A stretch of DNA of 64,000 bases from Dehalococcoidia bacterium (GTDB taxonomy: Bacteria; Chloroflexota; Dehalococcoidia; Lucifugimonadales; GCA-002694895), in NCBI GenBank assembly GCA_029936815.1, contig JAPYRX010000002.1, positions 1 through 64,000 of the forward strand, written 5' to 3'. Positions within the stretch are counted from its first letter, which is position 1; each line of letters begins with the position of its first letter. Below the pieces are notes generated by a model. It saw only the letters and a list, made by a program, of their open reading frames with translations. It was not told the DNA's origin and made no database searches. Below, in pieces: positions 42,734 to 52,311 of the stretch. The translations under genes and the position numbers were made by a program.

Positions 42734-43307
42734 TATTATTAATTAATCTTTTAATATTTTCTTTATGCCTGAATAAAATTATAACCATTGTTGTAAAATA
42801 ATATACCAAATATTCAATTTCATATATTCCTAAAACAATAAATATTATGAATGGTATAAAAGAACTTATAGAACCAACTAAAGATCCAATAGATGCAGTT
42901 TTGGTTTTATAAATTAAAAACAATGATAATATTACAGGTATTAGTACTATTTCGTAAGCTATAGCTGAAAATGTACCAACCCCAGGAGCAATTCCTTTCC
43001 CTCCTTTAAATTTCAAGAATAAAGGGCAGCAATGACCTAATACTATCGAAGAAGAAGAAAGGGCTATTAACAGAGGATCTGTTATCATTTGACTTAGGAG
43101 TAAAATCGTAATGAACCCTTTACTATAATCGAAAAAAAATACAAATATACCTACTTTCAATCCTAATACTCTTGTCACATTTGTGGCACCCGTGGATCCA
43201 CTTCCAATATTGTGTAAATTTTTATTTGAAATGAATTTAGTTATTATGTATCCAAAAGGAATAGATCCAATCAGATAGCTAATTGTTATGTATATTAAAT
43301 AAGTTAT
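42717..43307 (-). CDS. plsY: glycerol-3-phosphate acyltransferase PlsY (start codon apparently AUA)
   Basis: Family homology runs through a full 196 aa: YLIGSIPFGYIITK, HNIGSGSTGATNVTRVLG, VFFFDYSKGF and GHCCPLFLKFKGGKGIA, the PlsY motifs that transfer acyl from acyl-phosphate. A GTG at 43178 would remove the first helix and the GSG motif. Between the upstream in-frame stop and YLIGSIP there is no ATG, GTG or TTG. ATA at 43307 has GGAGG five bases before it and overlaps the der stop as ATAA, the counterpart of the usual ATGA coupling. I therefore call AUA as start; an ATG-to-ATA sequencing error is the alternative. Confidence 0.82.
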   Translation of the reverse strand: MTYLIYITISYLIGSIPFGYIITKFISNKNLHNIGSGSTGATNVTRVLGLKVGIFVFFFDYSKGFITILLLSQMITDPLLIALSSSSIVLGHCCPLFLKFKGGKGIAPGVGTFSAIAYEIVLIPVILSLFLIYKTKTASIGSLVGSISSFIPFIIFIVLGIYEIEYLVYYFTTMVIILFRHKENIKRLINNNERKF

Positions 43308-44644
43308 TTTTTCCTCCGACTCCTGAAAAACAGCTTTATAATAACACCTTTATAATCAAATTTTTCTCTTATTACATTTTCTATATACCTTTTGTACGAG
43401 AAATGAACATAATTTGGATTGTTCACGGTAAACTCAAAGACATTTGGATATATTTGATGTTGCTTTATTCCATATATATGTAAAGTTTGGCCTGGTTTGT
43501 TTTTCGGAAGGTTTTGTGCGACTTTACTCATTATGAAATTGTTTAATTCATTTTCATCATGAATAATTTTAGATTTTTTATATATTTGGTTACATAAATT
43601 TATTAGATCAGTAATTTTAATTCCTTTTAATCCGGAAATGAATATTAATGGCGCATCTTTGAGGAATTTAAATTCTTCTCTTACTTTTTTTTCTATATCT
43701 TCATGATTTAAATTCCTCGATTTAATAAGATCTGACTTGTTTATTGCTACAATTATTCCATCAGTTGAATGTAAGACTGTTTTAATTATTTGAGCATCCT
43801 GATTAGTAGCTGGTTCTAAAGTATCAATTAGTAATATGCTTACATCTGAATCAGAAATATAATCAATTGCTTTGTTGACACTTACTTTTTCAATGAAGTT
43901 ATCGATTTTACCTCTTCTTCTTATACCTGGCGTGTCTACGATGTTATAGCTTTGATTAGAAACAACAATATCATAATCAATACTATCTCTAGTTGTGCCG
44001 GGGATATTACTAGTAATAGATCTTTTAGATCCGTGCAATTTGTTAAATAGTGTAGATTTTCCAGTGTTTGGCCTTCCTACTATAGAAAGTCGTATCTGTG
44101 TACTTATTTGATTTAATTCATTTTTAGATTTAGATGGTAGTTCAGCTAATATTTTATCTATTAGTAAATCTATATTAAGATTATGATAAGCACTTATTCC
44201 TATTATTTCATTAAATCCTAATTCGTAAAATTCGTTAACAAATTGTTCTTTATTAGAATTATCTATTTTATTTACTACTAATATTGATTTTTTATTTGAA
44301 TTTCTAACTATTTGTGCAACTTTCTTGTCTGTTGGGGCTATACCGTCATTTCCATCAGTGATCATTATAATCAGATCACAATTATTTAGTGAGAATTCTA
44401 TTTGTTCCCTTATATGATCTGAAAATTCGTCTAGTTGATCTTCTGAAAATCCACCAACGTCAGTTACGATTATTTTTTCATCATTAATATCAATTTCGCC
44501 ATTAATTCTATCTCTAGTTGTTCCAGGAATAGTGCTCACGATGGCTTTTTTCCTTCCTATCAGCCTGTTAAATAAAGTAGATTTACCTACATTTGGTCTT
44601 CCAATAAGAGCGATATTATAGTCGTTCAAACCAAATCCAATCAT
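43304..44644 (-). CDS. der: ribosome biogenesis GTPase Der (EngA)
   Basis: The 446 aa product has two tandem GTPase domains: GRPNVGKSTLFNRL (about 15-28) with TDVGG and NKID, and GRPNTGKSTLFNKL (about 189-202) with DTPGIRRRGK and NKSD. A C-terminal KH-like domain ends RSRRKK. Der acts in 50S assembly. Its last codons encode the Shine-Dalgarno GGAGG used by plsY. The start overlaps argF by 4 bases. Confidence 0.96.
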   Translation of the reverse strand: MIGFGLNDYNIALIGRPNVGKSTLFNRLIGRKKAIVSTIPGTTRDRINGEIDINDEKIIVTDVGGFSEDQLDEFSDHIREQIEFSLNNCDLIIMITDGNDGIAPTDKKVAQIVRNSNKKSILVVNKIDNSNKEQFVNEFYELGFNEIIGISAYHNLNIDLLIDKILAELPSKSKNELNQISTQIRLSIVGRPNTGKSTLFNKLHGSKRSITSNIPGTTRDSIDYDIVVSNQSYNIVDTPGIRRRGKIDNFIEKVSVNKAIDYISDSDVSILLIDTLEPATNQDAQIIKTVLHSTDGIIVAINKSDLIKSRNLNHEDIEKKVREEFKFLKDAPLIFISGLKGIKITDLINLCNQIYKKSKIIHDENELNNFIMSKVAQNLPKNKPGQTLHIYGIKQHQIYPNVFEFTVNNPNYVHFSYKRYIENVIREKFDYKGVIIKLFFRSRRKK

Positions 44645-45549
44645 GAATATAATTTATATAGTAAAGCAGTTTGCGAATGTAATCTGTTTTCTGCTTGTTC
44701 AAAAGCAAGAGATATTTCTGAGTCTATTATCCCTTCTTCAATCTCTTCGCCTTCCTTTGCTGGCATATCATGCATGATTAATACATTCTTGTTTGCAGAA
44801 GAAATTAATTTTTTGGTTACCTGATAGTCTTTGAAGTCGATTATTCTTATTTTTTGTTCGCTTTCCATTCCCATGCTTACCCATTTATCAGTATATATAA
44901 TATCTGCTTCATTTACAGCTTTGATTGGATTTTCATCCCAATCCATTTTTGTTTCTTTGGAATTTGCAATTGTTTTAGCTTTTTGAAAAATATTTGATGG
45001 TATCTGATATTTCGAAGGGGAAGAATATGTGAAATTCAAACCTAGATGCGCTGCTATAAGAGATAAACTTCTAGCTACATTGTTGCCATCTCCAATATAT
45101 GTGAAATTTATATCGTCAAATTTACTAAATTGCTTGTATATAGTGTACATGTCAGCTAAAGCTTGGCATGGATGCTCTAAATCAGATAAAGCATTTATGA
45201 TAGGTACATTAATATTTTTCGTGAAATTGACCAATGTTGAATGATTAAATACTCTAGCAACGACACCATCTACCCATCTGTCAAGATTTTTTGCTATATG
45301 AGTTACACTTTCTCTTTTCCCAATTCCAATATCATCATTATTTAGATATATAGTATTACCACCTAATTTTTTTATTCCCACCTCAAACGATACACGTGTC
45401 CTTAAAGAAGCTTTTTCAAAAACTAATGCTATGTTTTTATCTTGCAATACATTCGAATAGTTTCCTTTTCGAACATGTTCAGTTAAGTTTATAAATTCGA
45501 TATGCTCTAAGCTATTCCAATCATTTACTGACAAGAAATTTTTATTCAT
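44641..45549 (-). CDS. argF: ornithine carbamoyltransferase
   Basis: The 302 aa product has the carbamoyl-phosphate motif EKASLRTRVSFEVG (about 50-63), HPCQALADM near 127, and a C-terminal ornithine loop MHDMPAKEGEEI near 262, where many enzymes have HCLPA; HDMPA variants are known in some phyla. It makes citrulline for arginine. No other arg gene is nearby. First gene of the argF-der-plsY-gpsA run; GGAGG precedes the ATG. Confidence 0.92.
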   Translation of the reverse strand: MNKNFLSVNDWNSLEHIEFINLTEHVRKGNYSNVLQDKNIALVFEKASLRTRVSFEVGIKKLGGNTIYLNNDDIGIGKRESVTHIAKNLDRWVDGVVARVFNHSTLVNFTKNINVPIINALSDLEHPCQALADMYTIYKQFSKFDDINFTYIGDGNNVARSLSLIAAHLGLNFTYSSPSKYQIPSNIFQKAKTIANSKETKMDWDENPIKAVNEADIIYTDKWVSMGMESEQKIRIIDFKDYQVTKKLISSANKNVLIMHDMPAKEGEEIEEGIIDSEISLAFEQAENRLHSQTALLYKLYS

Positions 45550-45654
45550 TATTCCTCCTGATTTTATAATTTTTATTCACGTATTGTTTGTATAGAAATT
45601 TTATTATTGTTATGAGATACATTATATTATTATCCTGTAAAATTTATACTGAAT

Positions 45655-45704
45655 TGTGGATAAGTAGTTAAAATTCGTGGATAAAATTACATGAAAGTGG
45701 ATAA
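45655..45704 (+). promoter_or_regulatory. three phased DnaA-box-like sites
   Basis: TGTGGATAA (45655, exact complement of consensus TTATCCACA), CGTGGATAA (45676) and AGTGGATAA (45696), same orientation, 21 and 20 bases apart, so about two helical turns. They lie in the AT-rich intergenic space between the divergent argF and O-antigen-ligase-like genes. They could form a DnaA-controlled promoter or a replication origin element. Confidence 0.5.
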
Positions 45705-45788
45705 ATATTAAATGAAATTAACTAGAATCTCAAGGAGATTATAGTTCTTTGGATATATAATGTAATAAAAAATAATGCGTATATACTA

Positions 45789-47996
45789 TTGAGTACTTCT
45801 ATTAAACAATTTAAAAACAAACCTGATGATAGGGAGCAAAAAGAATACTCTGTAGATATTCAACATAGAGTTGAATTCTATTTTAGAATTTTTCTAAATC
45901 TAGGTATTTTTGCAATATTCTCTTCACCATTTGTTGTTTATTTTGCAGTCCTGTATCCATATACCGTTCCTAAAGCTTTATGGATTCAGTCAATCAATTG
46001 GATTGTATTATTAGTCTATATTATTGGTATTATACTGAATAAAAATTTATACCAAATATATAAACCGAAATTGAATTTTATTTTCTATTTATATTTAGTC
46101 TACATATTATTATATTTTATAAGCTCTGTATTTGGAGAAAATTTTACTAGAAGCTTTTGGTCTGATTTCCAGAGAATGACGGGCTTGTATTGGCATATTC
46201 ATACTTTGATAATCTTTTTTTTATTATCAGGTATTTTGAATAAACCTAAACATTTTTACATACTTATGACTTTTGTGTTCTTTAGCGGTATTGTACTTTC
46301 AATTTTTTACATATTTGAATTTTATTCAATTTTTGCATTTAATATGCCTGGGTATTCAGATTCTAATAGAGTAGTTTTCACTTTTGGCAATCCAGGATTT
46401 GCAGGATTATATTTCATGCTTGTATATTTGATTGGCATAGGGATGTTTAGGTATAATTTCTATAGATTATTTTCTGAATTAAATTTTTTAAATTCCTTTA
46501 CGGAAAAATATAAATTTCTCTTGTATTTTACTTATATGTCTATAGGATCTTTTCTTTTAATTTATTCTGTATTTATTAGTGCTTCAAGATCAGCATTTAT
46601 TGGAGCGATGTCTGGAACTATAATGTTTCTGATTTTATTGGTTGTTAAAAATAATAAAATTTTTAACTATAGGAATCTTTTTTTTGGTTTAATAGCGACA
46701 ATCCTTATTCCGGTATTATTTACAATCATTCTTTTTCTTACAGATATTGGGGCCTTACTTTTCAGTAGATTTGAAGTTTTATTAACTTCAAATTCATCTG
46801 TCGACATTGGGCTTTCTACAAGATTAGCTAATTTGAATGTTGTCTATAACGCATTTTTAGATAAGCCTGTATTTGGCAATGGGATGTTTCATTTTGCTTC
46901 AGCTTATAACAAATTTAGTATTCCTTCTCAAGTAACTTCATGGGAGATGGATAATGCTCATAATATATTAACTAATATTCTTGTAACAGGAGGATTAAGC
47001 GTATTTTTAATTTATATATATATGATGTGGAATGTATTATTTTATTCTATCAAATCTTCTGAATATAATTTTAAATCTAGCGAATTTGATATGAGTGCTC
47101 TAAATTTTATTGTTATAATTTTTTTCACAGGATATTTCTTTCACCATATGTTTTGGTTTGATATTCAAGAATCTTTTGTATTGTTCGTTTTGATGTTGAC
47201 AGTTGTGAATTTTTCTTTAAAATCTCCTAAATTTATAGCTTCAAAAGTTAGTAAAATTGCTATTATTAGTAAAGATTTTTTCTATTTAATATTTAAAAAT
47301 AATCAAAGAATATTTGTTACTATAATTATCATAATTATCCCTTTGATTTTTATTAATATTGAATTAAAAATACTTAGAGCTACTTCACAGATTTGGGATT
47401 ATGGTGCATTCAAGATAGAATCTAATTATAAAACTCCAGAAGAATTAGACACTGCGTTATCAGAAAAGTATATTCTTTTAGAGAATGCTATGGATATATT
47501 CCCTCCATTGGCAAATGATGCTAGAGTATACATAATAAATGACGCCGTACATTCTGTTTCAAAATTACCCGATCCAATTCGAACAAATTTCTTTGAATTT
47601 GCTACTAAACACTCAATTAGTGCAGTAGAATCCCAGCCTGAATATTGGAAAACTTACGCAAGAGCAGGTATTTTATATTTTGAAAGAGCAAAAATAGAAC
47701 AATCAGATTTAAAATATGAATATAAAAATAAAAGTGTAGAGTATTTGAATAAATCTATTGAAATTGGCCCTAGTAGAATTGATCTTTATCGTTCATTAAT
47801 TGTAGTCTTTTTATGGTTTGACGAAACAGATAATGCTAAATTAATTTTAGAAAAATATAAAGATTTTTTAAATTCCAGAAATTCTGAATTAGATCATAAT
47901 TATTATGTTTTCAAATCGACAATTGATTTTCATAGGTGTTCAAATAGCTCGGATGATTATGATATTATTAAAAATTGTATTTATGGAATGAATTAA
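45789..47996 (+). CDS. O-antigen ligase / Wzy-like polymerase membrane protein with C-terminal TPR region
   Basis: The 735 aa product has about twelve helices over residues 35-515. The Wzy_C-type ligase features are SASRSAFIGAMSG near 260 and a periplasmic loop with FGNGMFHFASAYN and DNAHNILTNILVTGG near 358-400. A soluble C-terminal part (about 525-735) has TPR-like helices (PEYWKTYARAGILYFERAKI). Such proteins polymerise or ligate surface glycans; substrates are unknown and no glycosyltransferase cluster is adjacent. The start is TTG; no ATG fits before the first helix. Confidence 0.82.
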   Translation: MSTSIKQFKNKPDDREQKEYSVDIQHRVEFYFRIFLNLGIFAIFSSPFVVYFAVLYPYTVPKALWIQSINWIVLLVYIIGIILNKNLYQIYKPKLNFIFYLYLVYILLYFISSVFGENFTRSFWSDFQRMTGLYWHIHTLIIFFLLSGILNKPKHFYILMTFVFFSGIVLSIFYIFEFYSIFAFNMPGYSDSNRVVFTFGNPGFAGLYFMLVYLIGIGMFRYNFYRLFSELNFLNSFTEKYKFLLYFTYMSIGSFLLIYSVFISASRSAFIGAMSGTIMFLILLVVKNNKIFNYRNLFFGLIATILIPVLFTIILFLTDIGALLFSRFEVLLTSNSSVDIGLSTRLANLNVVYNAFLDKPVFGNGMFHFASAYNKFSIPSQVTSWEMDNAHNILTNILVTGGLSVFLIYIYMMWNVLFYSIKSSEYNFKSSEFDMSALNFIVIIFFTGYFFHHMFWFDIQESFVLFVLMLTVVNFSLKSPKFIASKVSKIAIISKDFFYLIFKNNQRIFVTIIIIIIPLIFINIELKILRATSQIWDYGAFKIESNYKTPEELDTALSEKYILLENAMDIFPPLANDARVYIINDAVHSVSKLPDPIRTNFFEFATKHSISAVESQPEYWKTYARAGILYFERAKIEQSDLKYEYKNKSVEYLNKSIEIGPSRIDLYRSLIVVFLWFDETDNAKLILEKYKDFLNSRNSELDHNYYVFKSTIDFHRCSNSSDDYDIIKNCIYGMN

Positions 47997-47997
47997 T

Positions 47998-48279
47998 ATG
48001 GTAAATTCAGTCAAAATAATTAATGAAGGGAGAGAATTAGAAATTGATTTTGGAGATGAAGTAAAGATTTTCAGTTCCCGTAACTTGAGAATTAATTGCG
48101 GGTGCGCAAATTGCGAAGAAGAATGGTCTGGAAAGAGAATATTAGAACCAACATCTGTTTCTAGCGGTATTGTTTTAGAAGATTTTATGTATATAGGTAA
48201 ATACGCACTGCAATTCCTTTGGAGTGATGAGCACTTTACAGGAATTTTCCCATTTACTGTATTGAAAAATTTAGATTAA
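47998..48279 (+). CDS. DUF971 domain protein
   Basis: The 93 aa product matches DUF971 (the N-terminal domain of gamma-butyrobetaine hydroxylase-like proteins) from end to end. It has a GRELEIDFGD start, LRINCGCANCEEEWSGKRI with a Cys cluster (C-x-C-x2-C) that may bind zinc or iron, and YALQFLWSDEHFTGIFPF at the end. Function is not settled; stand-alone members are often near Fe-S or quinone genes. It starts two bases after the ligase stop. Confidence 0.88.
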   Translation: MVNSVKIINEGRELEIDFGDEVKIFSSRNLRINCGCANCEEEWSGKRILEPTSVSSGIVLEDFMYIGKYALQFLWSDEHFTGIFPFTVLKNLD

Positions 48280-48281
48280 TA

Positions 48282-48695
48282 TTATGCAGGTTTAAATTTT
48301 GGAAGAGCAATTTTATCGTTAATATGCTCAAATACTACTTTTAGAGGCATTCCTATTTTCAATTTTTCAGGAGTAGGGTCTTTCATAACTATATTTGTAG
48401 GCATTAAAGGTCCTTCTTCAAGTTGAACTATTGCTGTGACAAATGGTACGTCTTTAATAAATCCTGGGTGAGGAGCGCGATGTACAATTGAAAAAGTGAA
48501 CAACGTTGCATTTCCGGTAGCTTTGATCCATTTAGTATCTTTCCTCATAGCACCAGGAGAAATATCTCGAGGATAAAAGTATGGACCATTTACAGGGCAT
48601 TCTCTTAACCAAAGTTCTTCTTGCTTTGCTTTTTCCCAATAAAAATCAGATTCACCTTGTGGACTTGGGATAGGTTTTTTATAATCATTAGACAT
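48282..48695 (-). CDS. DUF35/OB-fold acyl-CoA-associated protein lacking the zinc ribbon
   Basis: The 137 aa product has a DUF35 layout: an N-terminal helix (FYWEKAKQEELWLRECP), a rubredoxin-like segment, then an OB fold (TLFTFSIVHRAPHPGFIKDV, FVTAIVQLEEGPLMPTNIV). Only one Cys (LRECPVNG) remains of the four zinc ligands. Members partner a thiolase-fold subunit (BbsA-BbsB, ChsH2), and the thiolase gene directly precedes it on this strand by 14 bases. Confidence 0.85.
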   Translation of the reverse strand: MSNDYKKPIPSPQGESDFYWEKAKQEELWLRECPVNGPYFYPRDISPGAMRKDTKWIKATGNATLFTFSIVHRAPHPGFIKDVPFVTAIVQLEEGPLMPTNIVMKDPTPEKLKIGMPLKVVFEHINDKIALPKFKPA

Positions 48696-48709
48696 ATTAC
48701 ACTCCTTAA

Positions 48710-49855
48710 TTAATCTATTGCTAGAACTATTGTTCCTGTGGATGATAATGCTCCGCCTGTACCATTAATAAGACAGGTTTTTGGGTCATCTAGTTGTCTT
48801 TCACCAGTTTCTCCTCTTAATTGTCTTACTGCCTCTAGAACTAAAAACATTCCATACATACCTGTGTGGCAATACGATAGCCCCCCTCCATTAGTATTCA
48901 TAGGAAATGCTCCGCCAGGCGCAGTTCTTTGATTTGCAACAAAATCAGGCCCTTCACCAGGTTTGCAAAAACCTAAGCTCTCTAGGGTAGCTAGCACTGT
49001 ATATGTAAATGAATCATATATCATTGCTAAATCAATATCGTCGTGCGTTAACCCAGCCATCTTTAATGCTGCTGGCCCAGTATTTCTTGCCCAAGTACTA
49101 GTTAGATCAGGCATTTGGGATATAATTCCATGATCGTGTCCTTCAGATACTCCAAGAACCCAAACAGGTTTTTTTGGAAGCGATGTTGCTATTTCTTTTT
49201 TTGTAACAATATAAGCACCACCTCCATCATTAACTAGGCAGCAATCAAACAAATGGAAAGGCCATGAAATCCATCTTGATTCGTGATAGTCATCAAATGT
49301 CATAGGATCTTTCATATAAGCTTTAGGGTTTTTAATAGCCCATTTACGGGTTGAAACTGCTATCTCTGCTAAAGCCTGCCTTGTTCTTTCTTCTCCGTAT
49401 AAATGCATATATCTCATGCATGCCATAGAATAGTTTATTGGCATTCCTATGAAACCATAAGGGATTTCATACTGGCTAGCTGGATCAGACAAATTTGGCC
49501 CTGGTCTATTTCGTGCACTTCTACCGGCTTCTCCGTGTGTGACTAAAACAGTTTCACAATAACCGGCATTAATAGCAGCCATTGCATGTGCTATATGTAT
49601 TTCAAAAGATGATCCTCCAACTGAAGTTGAATCTGTATATTTTATTTTATTTAATCCCATAAATTCAGCAGTATTTAATGTTGAAGTTCCTGCAGTAACT
49701 ATTCCATCTATATCGCTAGGTTTCATTCCTGCATCTTCAATAGCATTGTATGCAGCTTCTGCATGTAGTTGTAAATTAGATTTGTTTTCAATTTTTCCAA
49801 TTTCATCTGATTCAGCAACTCCAACAATTGCTACAGATCTAGATAAATCTGACAT
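48710..49855 (-). CDS. thiolase-fold protein lacking the nucleophilic Cys
   Basis: The 381 aa product has the thiolase fold of the SCP-x / BbsB subgroup: VGVAESDEIGKIENKSNLQL, IDGIVTAGTS, an HIAHAMAAINAGYCETVLVTH helix-strand, and NTNGGGLSYCHTGMYG near 325. The usual nucleophile position before the helix is TSVGGSSFEIHIAHA, without Cys. Related heteromeric thiolases with DUF35 partners act in beta-oxidation-like cleavage of aromatic or steroid acyl-CoAs. The reaction here is unproven. ATG at 49855. Confidence 0.85.
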   Translation of the reverse strand: MSDLSRSVAIVGVAESDEIGKIENKSNLQLHAEAAYNAIEDAGMKPSDIDGIVTAGTSTLNTAEFMGLNKIKYTDSTSVGGSSFEIHIAHAMAAINAGYCETVLVTHGEAGRSARNRPGPNLSDPASQYEIPYGFIGMPINYSMACMRYMHLYGEERTRQALAEIAVSTRKWAIKNPKAYMKDPMTFDDYHESRWISWPFHLFDCCLVNDGGGAYIVTKKEIATSLPKKPVWVLGVSEGHDHGIISQMPDLTSTWARNTGPAALKMAGLTHDDIDLAMIYDSFTYTVLATLESLGFCKPGEGPDFVANQRTAPGGAFPMNTNGGGLSYCHTGMYGMFLVLEAVRQLRGETGERQLDDPKTCLINGTGGALSSTGTIVLAID

Positions 49856-49922
49856 AAATGTTCTCCGTTCAAAAATTAATTAAGTCTAGCTTACAACTTT
49901 ATTTGACTAATCTTCAATAAAT

Positions 49923-51137
49923 TTAGTTGATATTTTTATAATTCATGAATTTTTTTGATTTATACCCTAAAGTCAGCGTTAATATTAGGCCTATTATAGT
50001 TACTGATTGTATAGAAAATATAATACCTATTGTATCAATTAAATAACCACTTATAACTAACCCGACTGGTAATGTGAATATAGCTAATTGCCTTATTCCA
50101 ATTATTCTACCAATCATATCTTTTTGAGTGATACTAAGAACCAACACAGCCAAGCTAATCATTGTTATTGACCCAGCTGCTCCATATATGACAAGTATTA
50201 ATGTTAATAATAATTTGTTTGTAATGATACTGGTCAAAAACATGCTGAAATGCCAGGTAATTAGAAATGAAAATACTAACTTACCTGGTCTATTGGAAAG
50301 GTTGCCAAATGATAATATCAATGAACCAATAAGCGCCCCTATAGCAGTAAAAGAATTAAACAGTGCTAAATCAGAAGCATTTCCATTTATGATGTCTTTT
50401 ATTATGAACGGGAGATACGCGCCTGGGAGAGTGAAAAGGATTAAGTTTGCAAGCCCCGCAAAAAACATTATTGAAACAAGGACTTTATTTTTATTCAAAT
50501 ATTTAATACCAGTCTTTATTTCTTTAATTATATTTATTTTATGATAATTGACCCCAGGGACGTCTATTGAAAAGATTATCAGAAAAGAAAAGAAATATAA
50601 AATTGCGATTAAGATATAAGCTTGCGTGATTCCATAGTATGAATAAACTATAGCTCCTATAAGAGGGCCTATTATTTTAGCAAAATCCATTATTGATCTT
50701 ATTAGAGCTGATGCGTTCCTTAAATTAATTTTAGATATCAATAATTGAGTTAAAGATTCTCTAGATATTCGATCAGATGTTCTTGCAATACCGTAAAAGA
50801 AAGTTATAAATATGATGTTAAATGTTGATAGAAGGTCGTTATTACTTAAATATAAGAAAATTAATGAATGTATCAGCATATAAAATCGTGAAATTTTCAG
50901 GGTGGTTTTTTTGTTAAAATTATCAATGATTCCGCCGATAAATGGGGCAAATATGGTGCTAACAAATCTAATTGCACTATAAATTCCTAAAATTAATCCA
51001 GAGTTTGTTTTAGTTATTATCACCCATGATATTATTAAAATTTCAATTTGATCTGCAGTCCCAATCAATGTATCAGCAAACCATAATTTTCTAAATTTAT
51101 TATTTTTTAATTGCCCTGGATACTTCATGTTTATCAC
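49923..51137 (-). CDS. major facilitator superfamily transporter (drug-efflux-like)
   Basis: The 404 aa product has twelve predicted helices and opens FRKLWFADTLIGTADQIEIL. The loop PFIGGIIDNFNKKTTLK is the MFS signature, and the pattern resembles the MFS_3 / enterobactin-exporter group. The start overlaps the preceding MFS gene by 38 bases; a second ATG nine bases downstream still overlaps. Substrate unknown. Confidence 0.85.
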   Translation of the reverse strand: MINMKYPGQLKNNKFRKLWFADTLIGTADQIEILIISWVIITKTNSGLILGIYSAIRFVSTIFAPFIGGIIDNFNKKTTLKISRFYMLIHSLIFLYLSNNDLLSTFNIIFITFFYGIARTSDRISRESLTQLLISKINLRNASALIRSIMDFAKIIGPLIGAIVYSYYGITQAYILIAILYFFSFLIIFSIDVPGVNYHKINIIKEIKTGIKYLNKNKVLVSIMFFAGLANLILFTLPGAYLPFIIKDIINGNASDLALFNSFTAIGALIGSLILSFGNLSNRPGKLVFSFLITWHFSMFLTSIITNKLLLTLILVIYGAAGSITMISLAVLVLSITQKDMIGRIIGIRQLAIFTLPVGLVISGYLIDTIGIIFSIQSVTIIGLILTLTLGYKSKKFMNYKNIN

Positions 51138-52305
51138 TATTGTCTAAATTAAATGCAAATACAATTCCTATAAAACATAATATTGAACTTAATATAAAAC
51201 CAATTTGGTGAGAATTTGTTATTTCTCTTAAAAGTCCAATAATAAATGGGCCTCCAAATCCTCCGATTTCTGCAGATGCAAAGAACATTCCTGCTGCAGT
51301 ACCTATTTTTTTTGGACCTATTTCATTGTGTTCCATTAGAATCAGTGTTGATAGCGGCATCAGAGCGATCTTGAAAACAGTTACTATAAGTAATGAAAAA
51401 ACAAGTTTGTATCCTGTTAAAAAAGCTATTCCCAAAGAAGCCACTCCACATAAAAACAATATATAAATCATTGCCTCTTTTCTCTTGTTTTTAGGAAATA
51501 GAGAAGTTATTAATATAAGAGAAATTAAGCTTATCAATGTAAATATTGAAGATATATATCCTGCATTAGTTATACTAAAATTTTGATCTATAAGAATAGA
51601 GGGCGTCCAAGCTCCAAGAGAGTGGCTGATGAAGAAGAAGATAATAGATAAAACCATTATTATTTTTACTGTCTTAATTTTAAATAGATCCTTATATGAT
51701 GTATTAATATCAGGATTAGGATTTATATTGTTTTGATTTTTATCTTTTGAAAACACAGCCCAAAATATCATTACTATGAAAAGTATCATCCCGTATATTA
51801 CAGAGATCATTCTCCAATTATTGAAATGAATAGCGATATTAGCCGCGGTTGCAAACGCAATAGCATTTCCTGCAACAGGTCCTGTAGCATAAATTCCAGA
51901 AGCAAGACCTCTATCTTTTTGTTTAAACCATGTTGCTACAAGTTTAGGTGATCCTGATGATGCAATAGGACCTCCAAAACCGAAAATTCCTACAGATATT
52001 AACAATGACATGAAATTTACTGACAACCCTCTTGCAATCATTGAAATAAACATAACAACTATTCCAATCATTATCGATTTTTTTAACTTCCATTTATCAA
52101 TTATGCTACCGGTTGGCATTGCTGTGAATATATATATAAATTGCCAAAATCCTAATATGAAACCCATTTGAGTGTATGTAAGATTTAATTCGTTTATTAA
52201 GATAGGAGAGATAGGGGATAAAGATCCACTAACCATTCCAAAGCATGTGTATACACTCCACATTAAAAAGAGCATAATCCAATGATAATTATTTTGTAAA
52301 ATCAT
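51100..52305 (-). CDS. major facilitator superfamily transporter
   Basis: The 401 aa product has twelve predicted helices and an MFS loop MPTGSIIDKWKLKKSIMIG. Its second half has FFASAEIGGFGGPFIIGLLR. The N-terminus SLSPISPILINELNLTYTQM resembles sugar-phosphate/nitrate type MFS. It overlaps the next MFS gene by 38 bases and follows the bicupin gene by 6, so the cupin protein and both carriers may serve one compound. Confidence 0.85.
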   Translation of the reverse strand: MILQNNYHWIMLFLMWSVYTCFGMVSGSLSPISPILINELNLTYTQMGFILGFWQFIYIFTAMPTGSIIDKWKLKKSIMIGIVVMFISMIARGLSVNFMSLLISVGIFGFGGPIASSGSPKLVATWFKQKDRGLASGIYATGPVAGNAIAFATAANIAIHFNNWRMISVIYGMILFIVMIFWAVFSKDKNQNNINPNPDINTSYKDLFKIKTVKIIMVLSIIFFFISHSLGAWTPSILIDQNFSITNAGYISSIFTLISLISLILITSLFPKNKRKEAMIYILFLCGVASLGIAFLTGYKLVFSLLIVTVFKIALMPLSTLILMEHNEIGPKKIGTAAGMFFASAEIGGFGGPFIIGLLREITNSHQIGFILSSILCFIGIVFAFNLDNSDKHEVSRAIKK

Positions 52306-52311
52306 TTGTCT

